A stretch of DNA of 64,000 nucleotides, taken from assembly GCA_026390575.1 (NCBI GenBank), contig JAPLFR010000001.1, forward strand, positions 372,001 to 436,000, given 5' to 3'. Made by a program: the position numbers and the translations under genes. The notes under the pieces are model-generated. The model saw nothing but the letters and a program-made list of their open reading frames with translations, was not told where the DNA came from and searched no databases. The DNA comes from Ignavibacteriales bacterium. Its GTDB lineage: Bacteria; Bacteroidota; Ignavibacteria; UBA10030. Positions 7,978 to 17,106 of the stretch are shown piece by piece (position 1 is the first letter of the stretch; the number at the start of each line of letters is the position of its first letter).

Positions 7978-10128
7978 ATGAAGAATATTGTCAAAGCATT
8001 ACCCAGGGCAGTGATTGGAGGATTTGTCATATGTTTGTTTGCTTTCCTATCCTTCAGTTGCATGGATATGCCGCTTGCTCCTGTTGCACCGATGTCCGAT
8101 GTAAAGTTGGAAGGAATCTCACTGATTGATCTCACAAGAACATTCGCTGATTTTTTAGCAAAGGATACAACACTCAAAAGAAATCCAGATGGAACAAGCT
8201 ACTATAAAAAATCTGAATCATTAACGCCTCAAGGCATTCCGCCAATAAAATTTATGCCGCAGCCTTCTTCGCAGCAAGTCAGTGTTGGGACATTCGATGT
8301 ACCGGGGCTTCCGGGCACTACGGCCAATACTACACTTGCCCAATTGGGATTGAATCCTTATGATTATCCAGGGGCAAATGCGATTGCACAGGGCATTCCT
8401 CCGCCTTTTCCCGCATCATATGTATCATTGCCTGGTGATACGCTTAATTTTTCCTCACAGTTTGGGTATGTAGCGATTAATTCCGGTACTCTCACTCTTC
8501 AGTTTACGAATAATCTGCCGCTGCGATTGGGTTTTAATCGTCCCATTGTTCTCCGCAATAATCAATTTCAACCATTTGTAGATACTTCTATTGTTGCAAC
8601 TTTTAATTTGGGAGTTATTGATTCCTTTGCGAATTATAACGGCACATTCTCTCTCGCAGGGAAAATATTACGCGGTCAGATGAAGTTTGATTCTATTTCA
8701 TTTACAACGCAGCAGCGTTCGACACCGTTTTCATTAAAAAGCAGTAACGGGATAAATGTACAGTTTTCATCGAGCACTCTCCGCGCTGATAGTGCCTCAG
8801 CTGTGATTCCGCCAACACCAATCGCATCGATAAAAGACTCTGTCCTTATTGTTGATAATTTGGCGGTTATCGAAAGTGCTAACTTTACAAAAGGGATAAT
8901 TCTCCTTCGTTTAGTGAATAATCTTGGTATAGATGTCGGTGTCAATTTTACTGTTAATGAAATTAAACAAAATGGAACAAGCTATTCCATCAATCAATCC
9001 ATGACTGCAAAACAAACACAAGATTTTCAGCTCAACTTTAATCAGATAAGTATTCAGGCTGATACATTGAGGCAATACGGCACCTATGTAAAATTTTCAG
9101 TTGGTATAACTACTCTTGATTCTAAAGGTGCCAAACAACTAGTGACAAAAAATGATTTTGTGCAAGCTTCATTCATTCCACAAGATTCATTAGTCGTCCA
9201 TTCTATTAAGGGAAAAATCGCGCCTACTATTGTGCAAATTAATTCAGGAGTAAGTTCTGGCATTAACGGAGCTGATCTTGGAAATCTCTCAGCACAAGTA
9301 GCATTGAAAGGATTGCAGTTGACACTGAAACTGCTCGTAACGGGCGGTTTCCCGACAGATTATCATTTGGCATTTATTGCTAAAAACTCTAAAAAGAATC
9401 TGATTGATTCAATACAATTAATCTCAGGATTAAACGGTCTTCCGCGAATTAACCCGGATCCGGCGAACCCATCGGCGGCATCGGTAATTCAAATATCGAA
9501 CAGTACGGGCATCGACTTAGATGGCTTCATCAGTAAATTTTTTCCTAATGTCCCTGATTCGTTTTTCGTACGCGGATCTTTGACAATGGATCCCCCAATC
9601 ATCTTTGCGCAAACTCAGACGTATCAGATTGCTGATACGACAAAAGTATATCCTTCGTTTGATTTGAATTTTCCTGTGGCATTGGGCATTGCAAATGGCG
9701 TTATGAAAGAAGTTGTCGCATTTGGAAAAGAGGAAATACCAAAAGATTTTACTAAATCTGTCGGCCAAGGGACATTGACATTCTATTTCTACAACAAACT
9801 TCCGTTTAAAATGTTCATTCATGCGAATTTTTTGGGAAATTATAATCCCCAAACGCATAAAGGAGATACGCTGCTCTTCATTACACCCAGCGATACAATT
9901 CAAGCCGCACCTGTTGATATTAATGGCTTGACAACAGCACCACGGTTTTCAAAAGCATCTATTTCGCTGAATGGGGCCCAGATGGTGCAATTTAATAAAG
10001 CTGATTCGTTGTATATTCGGTTCGATATGGCAACAAGCAACAATGGTCAGGTTGTCCGGGTGCGGGATACGGATTACATTCGTGTCTACGCAAAAGGCGA
10101 TATAACATATACAGTGAATAAGCCATAG
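7978..10128 (+). CDS. Large putative lipoprotein of unknown function with internal repeats
   Basis: The chosen ATG 7978 opens directly onto a signal peptide (hydrophobic stretch about residues 13-27) ending in FLSFSC, so Cys28 is a likely lipidated residue although the lipobox is not perfect. An upstream in-frame ATG at 7918 lies before the -10 box and is rejected. The 716-residue protein is rich in Asn, Ser and Thr and looks beta-structured. A related segment recurs three times, at about residues 170, 306 and 598: GTLTLQFTNNLPLRLGF, GIILLRLVNNLGIDVGV and GTLTFYFYNKLPFKMFI. No known family is recognised. The next gene, 10 bases downstream, encodes an outer-membrane barrel, so the two probably act together at the outer membrane. 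Confidence 0.75.
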   Translation: MKNIVKALPRAVIGGFVICLFAFLSFSCMDMPLAPVAPMSDVKLEGISLIDLTRTFADFLAKDTTLKRNPDGTSYYKKSESLTPQGIPPIKFMPQPSSQQVSVGTFDVPGLPGTTANTTLAQLGLNPYDYPGANAIAQGIPPPFPASYVSLPGDTLNFSSQFGYVAINSGTLTLQFTNNLPLRLGFNRPIVLRNNQFQPFVDTSIVATFNLGVIDSFANYNGTFSLAGKILRGQMKFDSISFTTQQRSTPFSLKSSNGINVQFSSSTLRADSASAVIPPTPIASIKDSVLIVDNLAVIESANFTKGIILLRLVNNLGIDVGVNFTVNEIKQNGTSYSINQSMTAKQTQDFQLNFNQISIQADTLRQYGTYVKFSVGITTLDSKGAKQLVTKNDFVQASFIPQDSLVVHSIKGKIAPTIVQINSGVSSGINGADLGNLSAQVALKGLQLTLKLLVTGGFPTDYHLAFIAKNSKKNLIDSIQLISGLNGLPRINPDPANPSAASVIQISNSTGIDLDGFISKFFPNVPDSFFVRGSLTMDPPIIFAQTQTYQIADTTKVYPSFDLNFPVALGIANGVMKEVVAFGKEEIPKDFTKSVGQGTLTFYFYNKLPFKMFIHANFLGNYNPQTHKGDTLLFITPSDTIQAAPVDINGLTTAPRFSKASISLNGAQMVQFNKADSLYIRFDMATSNNGQVVRVRDTDYIRVYAKGDITYTVNKP

Positions 10129-10138
10129 GAGAATGACC

Positions 10139-11551
10139 ATGAAAACGATAAGAATATTTTCAATCCTTGTGTTGGTCGTTTCTCTGGCTCAAGCGGCTTT
10201 TTCCACCGATAGAACGAGTCTGCGTGCTCTTGGCATGGGACGAACTGCGGTTGCGGCATCTCGGGGAACAGACGCTATCGGTATCAATCCGGCAAACATT
10301 GCTATTTCTGATATCGGCCATTTCAATCTCAGTCTTGTCAATTCGAGTTTCCGAATCAGTACTGAATTATTTACGTACGACATTTATCAAAAATATTTTA
10401 CAGGCATCGATACCGGCGGAACGAAGCATGCTTCGTATCCTTTGACACAGCAAGACAAAAATGATATTCGAAGTCAATTACCCGAGAACGGGATGACAAG
10501 AATAAACATAGAGTCAATGCTTGCCGGCGTTTCCTTTGAAACTGCGGTATTGGGCGGGATTGGTTTTGCGGTGATTGAACATGCCGGCGTCAATTTTGCG
10601 TTTTCGCGCGATTTTTTTGATATGCTCTATCTTCAAGGATTACCTTCCAATGCAAAATATGTGTTTGATGGTACTTCATTTGAAGCATGGTGGTACCGCG
10701 AATACAATATTTCTTACGGAAGAAAACTTCCTGTGAAGATTCCATTTCTCAAGAATCTTTATGCAGGCGCTTCTGTTAAATTAATTCGCGGGTATGGAAT
10801 ATTCCAGACAACAAAAAATAATTCTTCAATCGAAAATAAAACTGCACTCACCGATACAGGCATGAATAGCATCGTTGGCAAATTCGATTTTCTTGCACGT
10901 CGTGCAGGTGTAGATTTCTTTAATAATGATAACTCTGATCATTCATTTACACCTCTGCCGGATCCAGTAGGCAAGGGAACTGGATTTGATGTTGGAATAT
11001 CAGCCGAATTTTTCGATGGATTCCTTGTAGGGCTTAGTGTCACTGATATCGGCAAGATTACGTGGGATAAAAATGTTATGCTCACCACCGGCGGCGGACA
11101 GATTACCTATAGTGGATATACAAAGGAAATTATCGATTCAATTAAAAATGTTATTAAGGGAAAGAATAGCACTGGTGAATCTTTTGTGACGAATTTGCCT
11201 ACGGTTTTTAGAATTGGTGCAACTGCTGAATCTGATAAAGTGCCATTCCTCAAATTTTTGCCCGGACGTTTATTGCTTTCAGTTGAATATGCACAGGGCT
11301 TCAATGAATCTTTAGGAAATATAACGAAACCTCGTATTTCGCTTGGTGCTGAATATCGGATTATTCCACTCTTACCGTTGCGTTCAGGAATAATGCTTGG
11401 CGGAGGTGATAAGTTACGCTGGGCGTTCGGGTTTGGATTAGATTTCCGATTCCTTACTCTTGATTTCGCCAGCGACAACTTTGGAATGTTGTTCTCGCCA
11501 AAAAGCTTTAATGTAGCATCTTTTGGGATGGGCTTGAAAGTACGAATATAA
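10139..11551 (+). CDS. Outer-membrane beta-barrel protein (DUF5723/PorV-like type)
   Basis: A signal peptide is visible (hydrophobic residues 4-20, ending AQAAF). It leads into SLRALGMGRTAVAASRGTDAIGINPANIA, the usual N-terminal pattern of FadL/PorV-like barrels of this phylum. Alternating hydrophobic beta strands run to the end and the protein finishes FGMGLKVRI, a typical barrel C-terminus. The start ATG 10139 is 7 bases from the ribosome site AGGAG (10127-10131), which overlaps the upstream stop; ATG 10133 is too close to it. It is cotranscribed with the upstream lipoprotein gene. The transported or bound substrate cannot be read from sequence. Confidence 0.8.
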   Translation: MKTIRIFSILVLVVSLAQAAFSTDRTSLRALGMGRTAVAASRGTDAIGINPANIAISDIGHFNLSLVNSSFRISTELFTYDIYQKYFTGIDTGGTKHASYPLTQQDKNDIRSQLPENGMTRINIESMLAGVSFETAVLGGIGFAVIEHAGVNFAFSRDFFDMLYLQGLPSNAKYVFDGTSFEAWWYREYNISYGRKLPVKIPFLKNLYAGASVKLIRGYGIFQTTKNNSSIENKTALTDTGMNSIVGKFDFLARRAGVDFFNNDNSDHSFTPLPDPVGKGTGFDVGISAEFFDGFLVGLSVTDIGKITWDKNVMLTTGGGQITYSGYTKEIIDSIKNVIKGKNSTGESFVTNLPTVFRIGATAESDKVPFLKFLPGRLLLSVEYAQGFNESLGNITKPRISLGAEYRIIPLLPLRSGIMLGGGDKLRWAFGFGLDFRFLTLDFASDNFGMLFSPKSFNVASFGMGLKVRI

Positions 11552-11579
11552 TAATTTACGAATGGAGGGATCCAAAATG

Positions 11580-11608
11580 CAAACGGGCAAGATGATCTTG
11601 CCCGTTTG
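11580..11608. terminator. Hairpin between convergent genes (bidirectional terminator candidate)
   Basis: Thirteen-base perfect arms CAAACGGGCAAGA (11580-11592) and TCTTGCCCGTTTG (11596-11608) enclose a TGA loop. It lies between the convergent barrel gene and hslU. T runs are weak on both sides, so termination is inferred from position and stem strength. Confidence 0.7.
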
Positions 11609-11625
11609 TGTGTACTGTCAAATCT

Positions 11626-13023
11626 TCAGAGTATATATCTGCTGAGATCGCGGTTCTTTACTATGGAATTCAATTTGTCCTGAACAACTTTCTGCGTTAT
11701 CATAATGGATGTCTCCTTGATTCCATCCGGAGCATCAAAAAGAATTTCTTCCAACAGCGTTGTGATGATCGTGTGAAGGCGGCGTGCGCCGATGTTTTCG
11801 ACTTGATCATTTACTTCGAAAGCAATCTTTGCAATTTCCCGAACAGCTTCGTTATTAAACGTGATGTCGATTCCATCTGTCTTCAATAAAGCCGCATATT
11901 GTTTGATGAGTGCATTTTGCGGTAATGTGAGGATCTTGACGAAGTCCTCTTCGACCAGACTTTTTAATTCCACGCGAATCGGGAATCTCCCTTGCAATTC
12001 CGGGATCAAGTCCGACGGTTTCGCAATATGAAAGGCGCCGGATGCAATGAAGAGAACGTGATCGGTTTTCACCATGCCGTATTTTGTAAGGACACTGGAG
12101 CCTTCCACGATAGGGAGAAGATCGCGCTGGACTCCTTCACGTGAGACATCCGGCCCGGAACTTTGTCCTCGAGAACTTGCTATTTTATCAATCTCATCGA
12201 TGAAAATGATACCGGAATTTTCTAAACGCTCAAGCGCTTCCTTTGTCACTTTTTCCATGTCAATCAACTTCTGTGATTCTTCCATAATCAAAAGGCGGCG
12301 GGCTTCAGCAACCGTCACTTTACGGCGTTTTTCTTTCTTGGGAAGAATATTGCCGAATACCTCCTGCAAATTAATACCCATCTCTTCCATATTGAACGGT
12401 CCCATCACCTGCATCATCGGCATTGGTGATGTTGATAATTCAAGTTCTACCATACGTTCATCAAGACTGCCTGAACGCAGTTTCTCTCGGAATTTTTGCC
12501 GCGTGGTTTCGCTCTCTTGTTCACTAGCGATCTCCGGATTCACCGGCAGTTCTTTCGTTTCTCCTGTCTTCGTGCGCCGATTCGATGGAACGAGAATATC
12601 AAGAAGGCGTTCCTCTGTCAGCTCTCGTGCTTTATTTTCCACCTCTGCCGCTTTTTCCGCCTTCACCATATTCACGGAAATTTCCGTAAGATCGCGCACC
12701 ATCGATTCTACATCACGGCCGACGTAGCCGACTTCTGTGAACTTCGACGCTTCTACTTTGAGAAACGGTGCGCCGGAAAGTTTTGCCAGGCGCCGCGCGA
12801 TTTCTGTTTTGCCGACACCAGTAGGGCCGATAAGAATAATGTTATTCGGCATAATATCTTCACGCAATGTTCCGGTGACTTGGAGGCGCCGCCAGCGATT
12901 TCGCAATGCAATGGCAACTGCTTTCTTTGCAGCGTGTTGACCGATAATATATTTATCCAACTCAAAGACGATTTGTCGTGGAGTCAGTTCTTTTTGTTGA
13001 AGTACAGACTGTTTTTTTGCCAC
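11626..13023 (-). CDS. hslU: ATP-dependent protease ATPase subunit HslU
   Basis: This is an AAA+ unfoldase that feeds substrates to the HslV peptidase. The N-terminal [17 protein letters not shown] is followed by Walker A GPTGVGKT (residues 66-73), the pore-region motif [14 protein letters not shown], Walker [11 protein letters not shown] and a sensor-type segment [18 protein letters not shown]. An insertion (I-domain) lies in the middle and the C-terminus ends SRYIL, close to the usual HslU tail that docks onto HslV. Length 465 is normal. It starts 5 bases after hslV and is the last gene of the minus-strand run. Confidence 0.97.
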   Translation of the reverse strand: MAKKQSVLQQKELTPRQIVFELDKYIIGQHAAKKAVAIALRNRWRRLQVTGTLREDIMPNNIILIGPTGVGKTEIARRLAKLSGAPFLKVEASKFTEVGYVGRDVESMVRDLTEISVNMVKAEKAAEVENKARELTEERLLDILVPSNRRTKTGETKELPVNPEIASEQESETTRQKFREKLRSGSLDERMVELELSTSPMPMMQVMGPFNMEEMGINLQEVFGNILPKKEKRRKVTVAEARRLLIMEESQKLIDMEKVTKEALERLENSGIIFIDEIDKIASSRGQSSGPDVSREGVQRDLLPIVEGSSVLTKYGMVKTDHVLFIASGAFHIAKPSDLIPELQGRFPIRVELKSLVEEDFVKILTLPQNALIKQYAALLKTDGIDITFNNEAVREIAKIAFEVNDQVENIGARRLHTIITTLLEEILFDAPDGIKETSIMITQKVVQDKLNSIVKNRDLSRYIL

Positions 13024-13028
13024 GGTGC

Positions 13029-13580
13029 CTACAATTCTTCAATAGTGAAATTTTTATTTGTATAGATGCAAATATCTGAAGCGGCGTTGAGAGATTCCTG
13101 CACAATATCTCGCGCGCTTAATTCTGTGTGTTTGACAAGCATTCGTGCCGCTGACAATGCATAACTTCCGCCGGAACCAACGGCAACAATACCATCGTCA
13201 GGTTCTATGACATCTCCTGTACCGGAAATGATAAGTGCATGTTCTTTGTCGAGTACGGCAAGCAGCGCTTCAAGTTGACGGAGGTATTTATCTGTTCGCC
13301 ATAGCTTGGCAAGTTCCACAGCCGCTCGTGCAAGCTGACCCTGGTACTGCTCCAGCTTTTCTTCAAAACGTTCCAGCAGACTAAATGCGTCTGCTGCAGA
13401 ACCTGCAAATCCGACAAGGACGGAGTCGTTATACAGTCTGCGTATCTTATTTGATTTTTGTTTCATCACGGTATTGCCAAGTGTTACTTGACCATCACCG
13501 CCGATGGCGACGTGCCCGTTATGCCGGAGTCCTATGATCGTGGTTGCGTGAAAATTATCTTCCATGAATGTTTTCCCCAT
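13029..13580 (-). CDS. hslV: ATP-dependent protease peptidase subunit HslV
   Basis: HslV is a 20S-proteasome-like peptidase activated by HslU. The conserved core begins [25 protein letters not shown], in which the first Thr of TTI would be the catalytic N-terminal residue after removal of the short leader [12 protein letters not shown]. The active-site neighbourhood and later FAGSAADAF and [18 protein letters not shown] are typical. Another ATG at 13565 would give a shorter leader. The spacing to hslU (5 bases) and rpoN (6 bases) shows a single transcript. Confidence 0.96.
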   Translation of the reverse strand: MGKTFMEDNFHATTIIGLRHNGHVAIGGDGQVTLGNTVMKQKSNKIRRLYNDSVLVGFAGSAADAFSLLERFEEKLEQYQGQLARAAVELAKLWRTDKYLRQLEALLAVLDKEHALIISGTGDVIEPDDGIVAVGSGGSYALSAARMLVKHTELSARDIVQESLNAASDICIYTNKNFTIEEL

Positions 13581-13586
13581 AGTGAA

Positions 13587-15032
13587 TCAAACCTTTCTGC
13601 GCATCCGCGCGATGGGAAGTCCAAGCTGCTCTCGGTACTTTGCGACAGTGCGCCGGGCAATGTGAATGCCCTCTTGTTTCAGGATGTCGGCTATCTTATC
13701 ATCATTCAATGGATCCTGCGGGGGTTCACTTGCAATAATATCTTTCACGCGCTGTTTGACAACTTGGTTGGAAACATCTTCACCGTTCTCGGATTCAAGT
13801 CCGGATGTAAAGAAAAAACGCAGGGAGTGAACACCGAATTCTGTTTGCACATATTTGCTATTGACAACACGACTAATGGTAGAGATGTCCACGCCAACAA
13901 TTTCAGAAATATCTTTATAGATCATTGGCTTAAGCGATTCACCTTCTTCAAACCATGTCCGTTGTCTTTCAACAATAATCTTCATCACTTTCATCAATGT
14001 CTCATGCCGCTGGTGAATGGAGGCGATGAACCATTTTGCCGCTTCAAATTTCTTCTTGACGAAATCTTTTGTCTCCGTCGAAACTTTCTTTCCTTTTGGT
14101 GTTACTAATTGTTTATAGGCACTATTGATTCGCAATGTCGGAATATTGCGATCATTGAGTGTAATAATGAAATCGCCATTATCCTTTTCAACAATGAAAT
14201 CGGGTGTGATGTAATTTTCCTGTGCAGAGAACTCGCCCTCACCCGGTTTCGGGTTGAGATGCTGAATCAGCTCGATAACTTTCTTTAAGGTTTCTCGGCC
14301 AATGTTGAGACTGTGTTCAAGATTATCAAAACGTTTCAGTTTGAAATCCTCAAAGAAATCTTTCAGGATTCTAATTCCCAGCTCTTTGAGTGAGGATGCA
14401 TACTTCCCCGCATGGAGTTGAGCGATAAGACATTCCTGCAAGTTCCTCGCCGCAATGCCGGGTGGGTCCAGGAGAAGTATTTTTTGAAGAACGCTTTCTG
14501 CCTTTTCAACGGGAATGGAGAGTCCAAAACTTAAATTGAGATCCTGAACGATAAGAGCCAAATCACGGCGGAGATACCCATCCTCATCGACATTGCCAAG
14601 AATTTCTTCTCCAAGCAAAATCTCTTCATCGTCACTTAAGAACATCTTGAGCTGGCCAAGAAGGCGTTCGGAGAGTGGGATAGTTGATTGCTGTGGCGAT
14701 TCATACGTGTCATCTTCGTCATTCGATTTATATGCCTCGGGACTTTTAAAACCTGAAAGGTCGTCGTTCAAATAGTCTTCAATAGAATAATCGTCTTTGG
14801 GCTCACTTTCTTCAGCCGGTTCTTCAGTTTTTTCTTCGGGTTCCTCAGTTCGCTCTTCTTGATCAAGGGATAATTCTTGTTCTTCATTCAGCTCGAGCAT
14901 AGGATTCAATTCAAGTTCCAGCTTGATTCTCTGCTCAAGTGAAAGCGTCGGTAACTGGAGAAGTTTTAAATACTGTACCTGCTGCGGCGTAAGTTTTAAA
15001 CCAAGCCGAAGCTGTTGCGAAAGATTAATCAT
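13587..15032 (-). CDS. rpoN: RNA polymerase sigma-54 factor
   Basis: All three regions of sigma-54 are visible in 481 residues. Region I is Gln/Leu-rich (LSQQLRLGLKLTPQQVQYLKLLQLP). Region II is very acidic (about residues 50-105). The core- and DNA-binding part ends in the RpoN box ARRTVAKYRE at 459-468. Sigma-54 needs AAA+ enhancer-binding activators; none is encoded in this window. Placement between the DUF3109 gene and hslVU, with gaps under 25 bases, suggests cotranscription of a housekeeping group rather than a nitrogen locus. Confidence 0.96.
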   Translation of the reverse strand: MINLSQQLRLGLKLTPQQVQYLKLLQLPTLSLEQRIKLELELNPMLELNEEQELSLDQEERTEEPEEKTEEPAEESEPKDDYSIEDYLNDDLSGFKSPEAYKSNDEDDTYESPQQSTIPLSERLLGQLKMFLSDDEEILLGEEILGNVDEDGYLRRDLALIVQDLNLSFGLSIPVEKAESVLQKILLLDPPGIAARNLQECLIAQLHAGKYASSLKELGIRILKDFFEDFKLKRFDNLEHSLNIGRETLKKVIELIQHLNPKPGEGEFSAQENYITPDFIVEKDNGDFIITLNDRNIPTLRINSAYKQLVTPKGKKVSTETKDFVKKKFEAAKWFIASIHQRHETLMKVMKIIVERQRTWFEEGESLKPMIYKDISEIVGVDISTISRVVNSKYVQTEFGVHSLRFFFTSGLESENGEDVSNQVVKQRVKDIIASEPPQDPLNDDKIADILKQEGIHIARRTVAKYREQLGLPIARMRRKV

Positions 15033-15053
15033 CGTTTCATTCTGAATGGATAC

Positions 15054-15647
15054 TTATTCACTCTCGTTGTCATTTCGATCCCAATTGCACGTGAGTTGAA
15101 ATTCCTCATACCAAGCTAAACCAAAAGCTCGAATGAGGGGTTCCTGTAGGAATGAACTTAATAATATGCTTTCCTTCTCGCCCCGATCTATTGCACAATT
15201 GCATTCTGCAATTCGTTCGTACCGCAATCGTTTGGGCTCTTCACGACTTGCTCGAATAGGGAAAAGGTGGCAGGAAATGGGCTTTTTCCATTTCAATTTG
15301 CCTTCTCCATATGCCTTTTCGAAGGCGCAATGGGCGATTCCCTCTTCGTACAACACAAACACGCATGCACGATTGTCAAAACACATCGTCGTATAAGCTC
15401 CGGGTTTGCCTTCGTACAGTCCCAATTGTGTGATGCATTCAAGATGTTCTCTCGGGAGTGAAGATTGAATGATGGGGAATGCATAATCAATTTGTTCAAG
15501 TTCATCATCTAACAGCGGTGCGCCTGTGCCGCCAGCAAGCGTACAACATGCTCCTTTACAGGCGGAAAGGTTGCATGCAAATTTGGTTCGCGGGATCGTA
15601 TCGTCTATGATTACTTGTTGAAGCTCTAACATTTTTCTCTCTCTCAA
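15054..15647 (-). CDS. DUF3109 family cysteine-cluster protein
   Basis: The 197-residue protein has the DUF3109 pattern, related to the YkgJ-type metal-binding cysteine cluster: CNLSACKGACC (about residues 25-35), then GAYTTMCFDNRACVFV, HCAFEKAYGEG and CHLFPIR. The spaced Cys residues suggest an iron or zinc site. There is no signal peptide. It lies between dprA and rpoN, 21 bases upstream of rpoN. Members are common in Bacteroidota and relatives; the function is unknown. Confidence 0.85.
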   Translation of the reverse strand: MRERKMLELQQVIIDDTIPRTKFACNLSACKGACCTLAGGTGAPLLDDELEQIDYAFPIIQSSLPREHLECITQLGLYEGKPGAYTTMCFDNRACVFVLYEEGIAHCAFEKAYGEGKLKWKKPISCHLFPIRASREEPKRLRYERIAECNCAIDRGEKESILLSSFLQEPLIRAFGLAWYEEFQLTCNWDRNDNESE

Positions 15648-15694
15648 TATGATGTAGTATAGTGAAAAATCACCTGAGAGAAAAGGATTGCAAC

Positions 15695-16789
15695 TTATGA
15701 CCGGATGAATAACTTACCCGGAAGTTGACGGACAACGCCCTTGAATTCTAATGAAAGCAATGTCACTAATGCATCAGGTGTGGACATTTCTGTCTTCTCA
15801 GAAAGCGCGTCAATGTGCATTGGCTCATCTGAAAGAAGTTGAAAGAGTGATTGTTCAGTCGGTGTCAGGTCAACGTGTACCTTACTATCGTTCTGGTCAA
15901 ATGAAAGATGGAGCTGAGATGCCAGCTCATCAAAAATATCTTGAGCATTTGTAATAAGCTTGGCGCGTCCTTCTCGGATAAGTTTATTTGATCCGCCGCT
16001 GCGTTTTTCTGTAATGTTGCCAGGCACAGCAAAGACCTCGCGATCTTGATCAAGTGCTGTTGTTGCTGTAATCAAAGCACCGCCCTGTTCAGCAGATTCG
16101 ATAACGACAGTACCTAAAGAAAGACCGCTAATAATGCGATTACGCCGCGGAAAATTCGGTGCGTCGGGCTTCGTGCCCATAGAAAATTCCGAAACGACCG
16201 CACCTTCTTCGGCTATATGTTCCATCAGTTTTTTATTCTCCGGAGGATACGGGACGTCCAAGCCGGAGCCAATAACAGCAATAGTTCGAGTTTCGCATTT
16301 CAGGGCAGTTGAATGGACAATTGTATCCACGCCGCGGGCTAATCCGCTTACGATAGTAATGGATCGTTGAGCAATTTCACGAGTAAGACTTTCCGCAACA
16401 GTATGACCGTACGGAGAGGGATGACGTGTACCAACAAGCGCGAGGGAACGAGCATCAACTTCTTTAAATTTTCCGAGGATAAAAAGGAGTGCAGGCGGAT
16501 CATAAATTTTACGAAGGAGATCAGGATATTCTTTGTCCCACAGGGTGAGGATTCTACCGCCGAGTTTGTTCAACCGCTTCAATTGCTCATCGGCAAACTT
16601 TTCTCCTGTTACGTGATGAAGAATGTTTGAAGCGAGTTTTTTATCGATTCCAGGAACGGCGATCAGCTCGTGTGCAGATGCATGGAAAACATTATCGGAT
16701 GTTTTGAAGTGCGCGACGAGCGCGCGAATTTTCTGCGGACCAATACGCGGTACGGAGGAAAGCCGGAGAAGTTCGCGAACGTTGATCAT
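15695..16789 (-). CDS. dprA: DNA-processing protein DprA
   Basis: DprA protects incoming single-stranded DNA and loads RecA during natural transformation. The order of domains is an N-terminal helix-hairpin-helix part (SVPRIGPQKIRALVAHF, VPGIDKKLASNIL), the Rossmann-like DprA domain (ALVGTRHPSPYG, SGLARGVDTIVHSTAL, IAVIGSGLDVPYP, FPRRNRIISGLS) and a C-terminal winged helix (about residues 300-364). I used ATG 16789; a TTG two codons upstream is possible. No other competence genes are nearby. The downstream neighbour is the DUF3109 gene, 47 bases away. Confidence 0.95.
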   Translation of the reverse strand: MINVRELLRLSSVPRIGPQKIRALVAHFKTSDNVFHASAHELIAVPGIDKKLASNILHHVTGEKFADEQLKRLNKLGGRILTLWDKEYPDLLRKIYDPPALLFILGKFKEVDARSLALVGTRHPSPYGHTVAESLTREIAQRSITIVSGLARGVDTIVHSTALKCETRTIAVIGSGLDVPYPPENKKLMEHIAEEGAVVSEFSMGTKPDAPNFPRRNRIISGLSLGTVVIESAEQGGALITATTALDQDREVFAVPGNITEKRSGGSNKLIREGRAKLITNAQDIFDELASQLHLSFDQNDSKVHVDLTPTEQSLFQLLSDEPMHIDALSEKTEMSTPDALVTLLSLEFKGVVRQLPGKLFIRS

Positions 16790-16816
16790 ATTCAAAAATA
16801 TATTGGTTGAGAGTAG

Positions 16817-17092
16817 TTATGCCGCCGGAATATCCATTCCATCTACCACCGCAACAATCACCGAATGCACGGGAATGTCTTCACGCTTCAGAATTTGCCG
16901 GGCGCCGGTGCCTTCCTGCATCACCAGGACGGTATCGCCTATGCCGGCATCTACATGATCGATAGCAATTAAATCGCGCCCTATGAATGCGCCCGTGAGA
17001 TCAATAGGCTGAACGATAAGCAATTTGTATTCACGCAGTGTCTGGTTCTTCTGTGTGGCAACAAGAGTACCGATGACTTTCGAGAGAATCAT
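16817..17092 (-). CDS. EutN/CcmL-type bacterial microcompartment vertex protein (orphan)
   Basis: The 91-residue protein matches the EutN/CcmL family, whose pentamers cap the vertices of bacterial microcompartments and carboxysomes. It begins MILSKVIGTLVATQKN, continues with LLIVQPIDLTG and VAIDHVDAGIGDTVLV-like residues (DLIAIDHVDAGIGDTVLVM), then ends VHSVIVAVVDGMD. The start has a GAGG ribosome site 8 bases upstream, and the previous gene stops 14 bases before it, so it is cotranscribed with the paralogous envelope genes and dprA. No hexameric shell protein (BMC domain) or encapsulated enzyme set is present in this window, which makes the context odd. Confidence 0.9.
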   Translation of the reverse strand: MILSKVIGTLVATQKNQTLREYKLLIVQPIDLTGAFIGRDLIAIDHVDAGIGDTVLVMQEGTGARQILKREDIPVHSVIVAVVDGMDIPAA

Positions 17093-17106
17093 GGTTCATT
17101 CCTCAA

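Noticed and set aside
12074-12727. 217-residue open frame on the plus strand
   Set aside because: It is antisense to hslU and Ser/Arg-rich, as expected from the reverse of a real gene.
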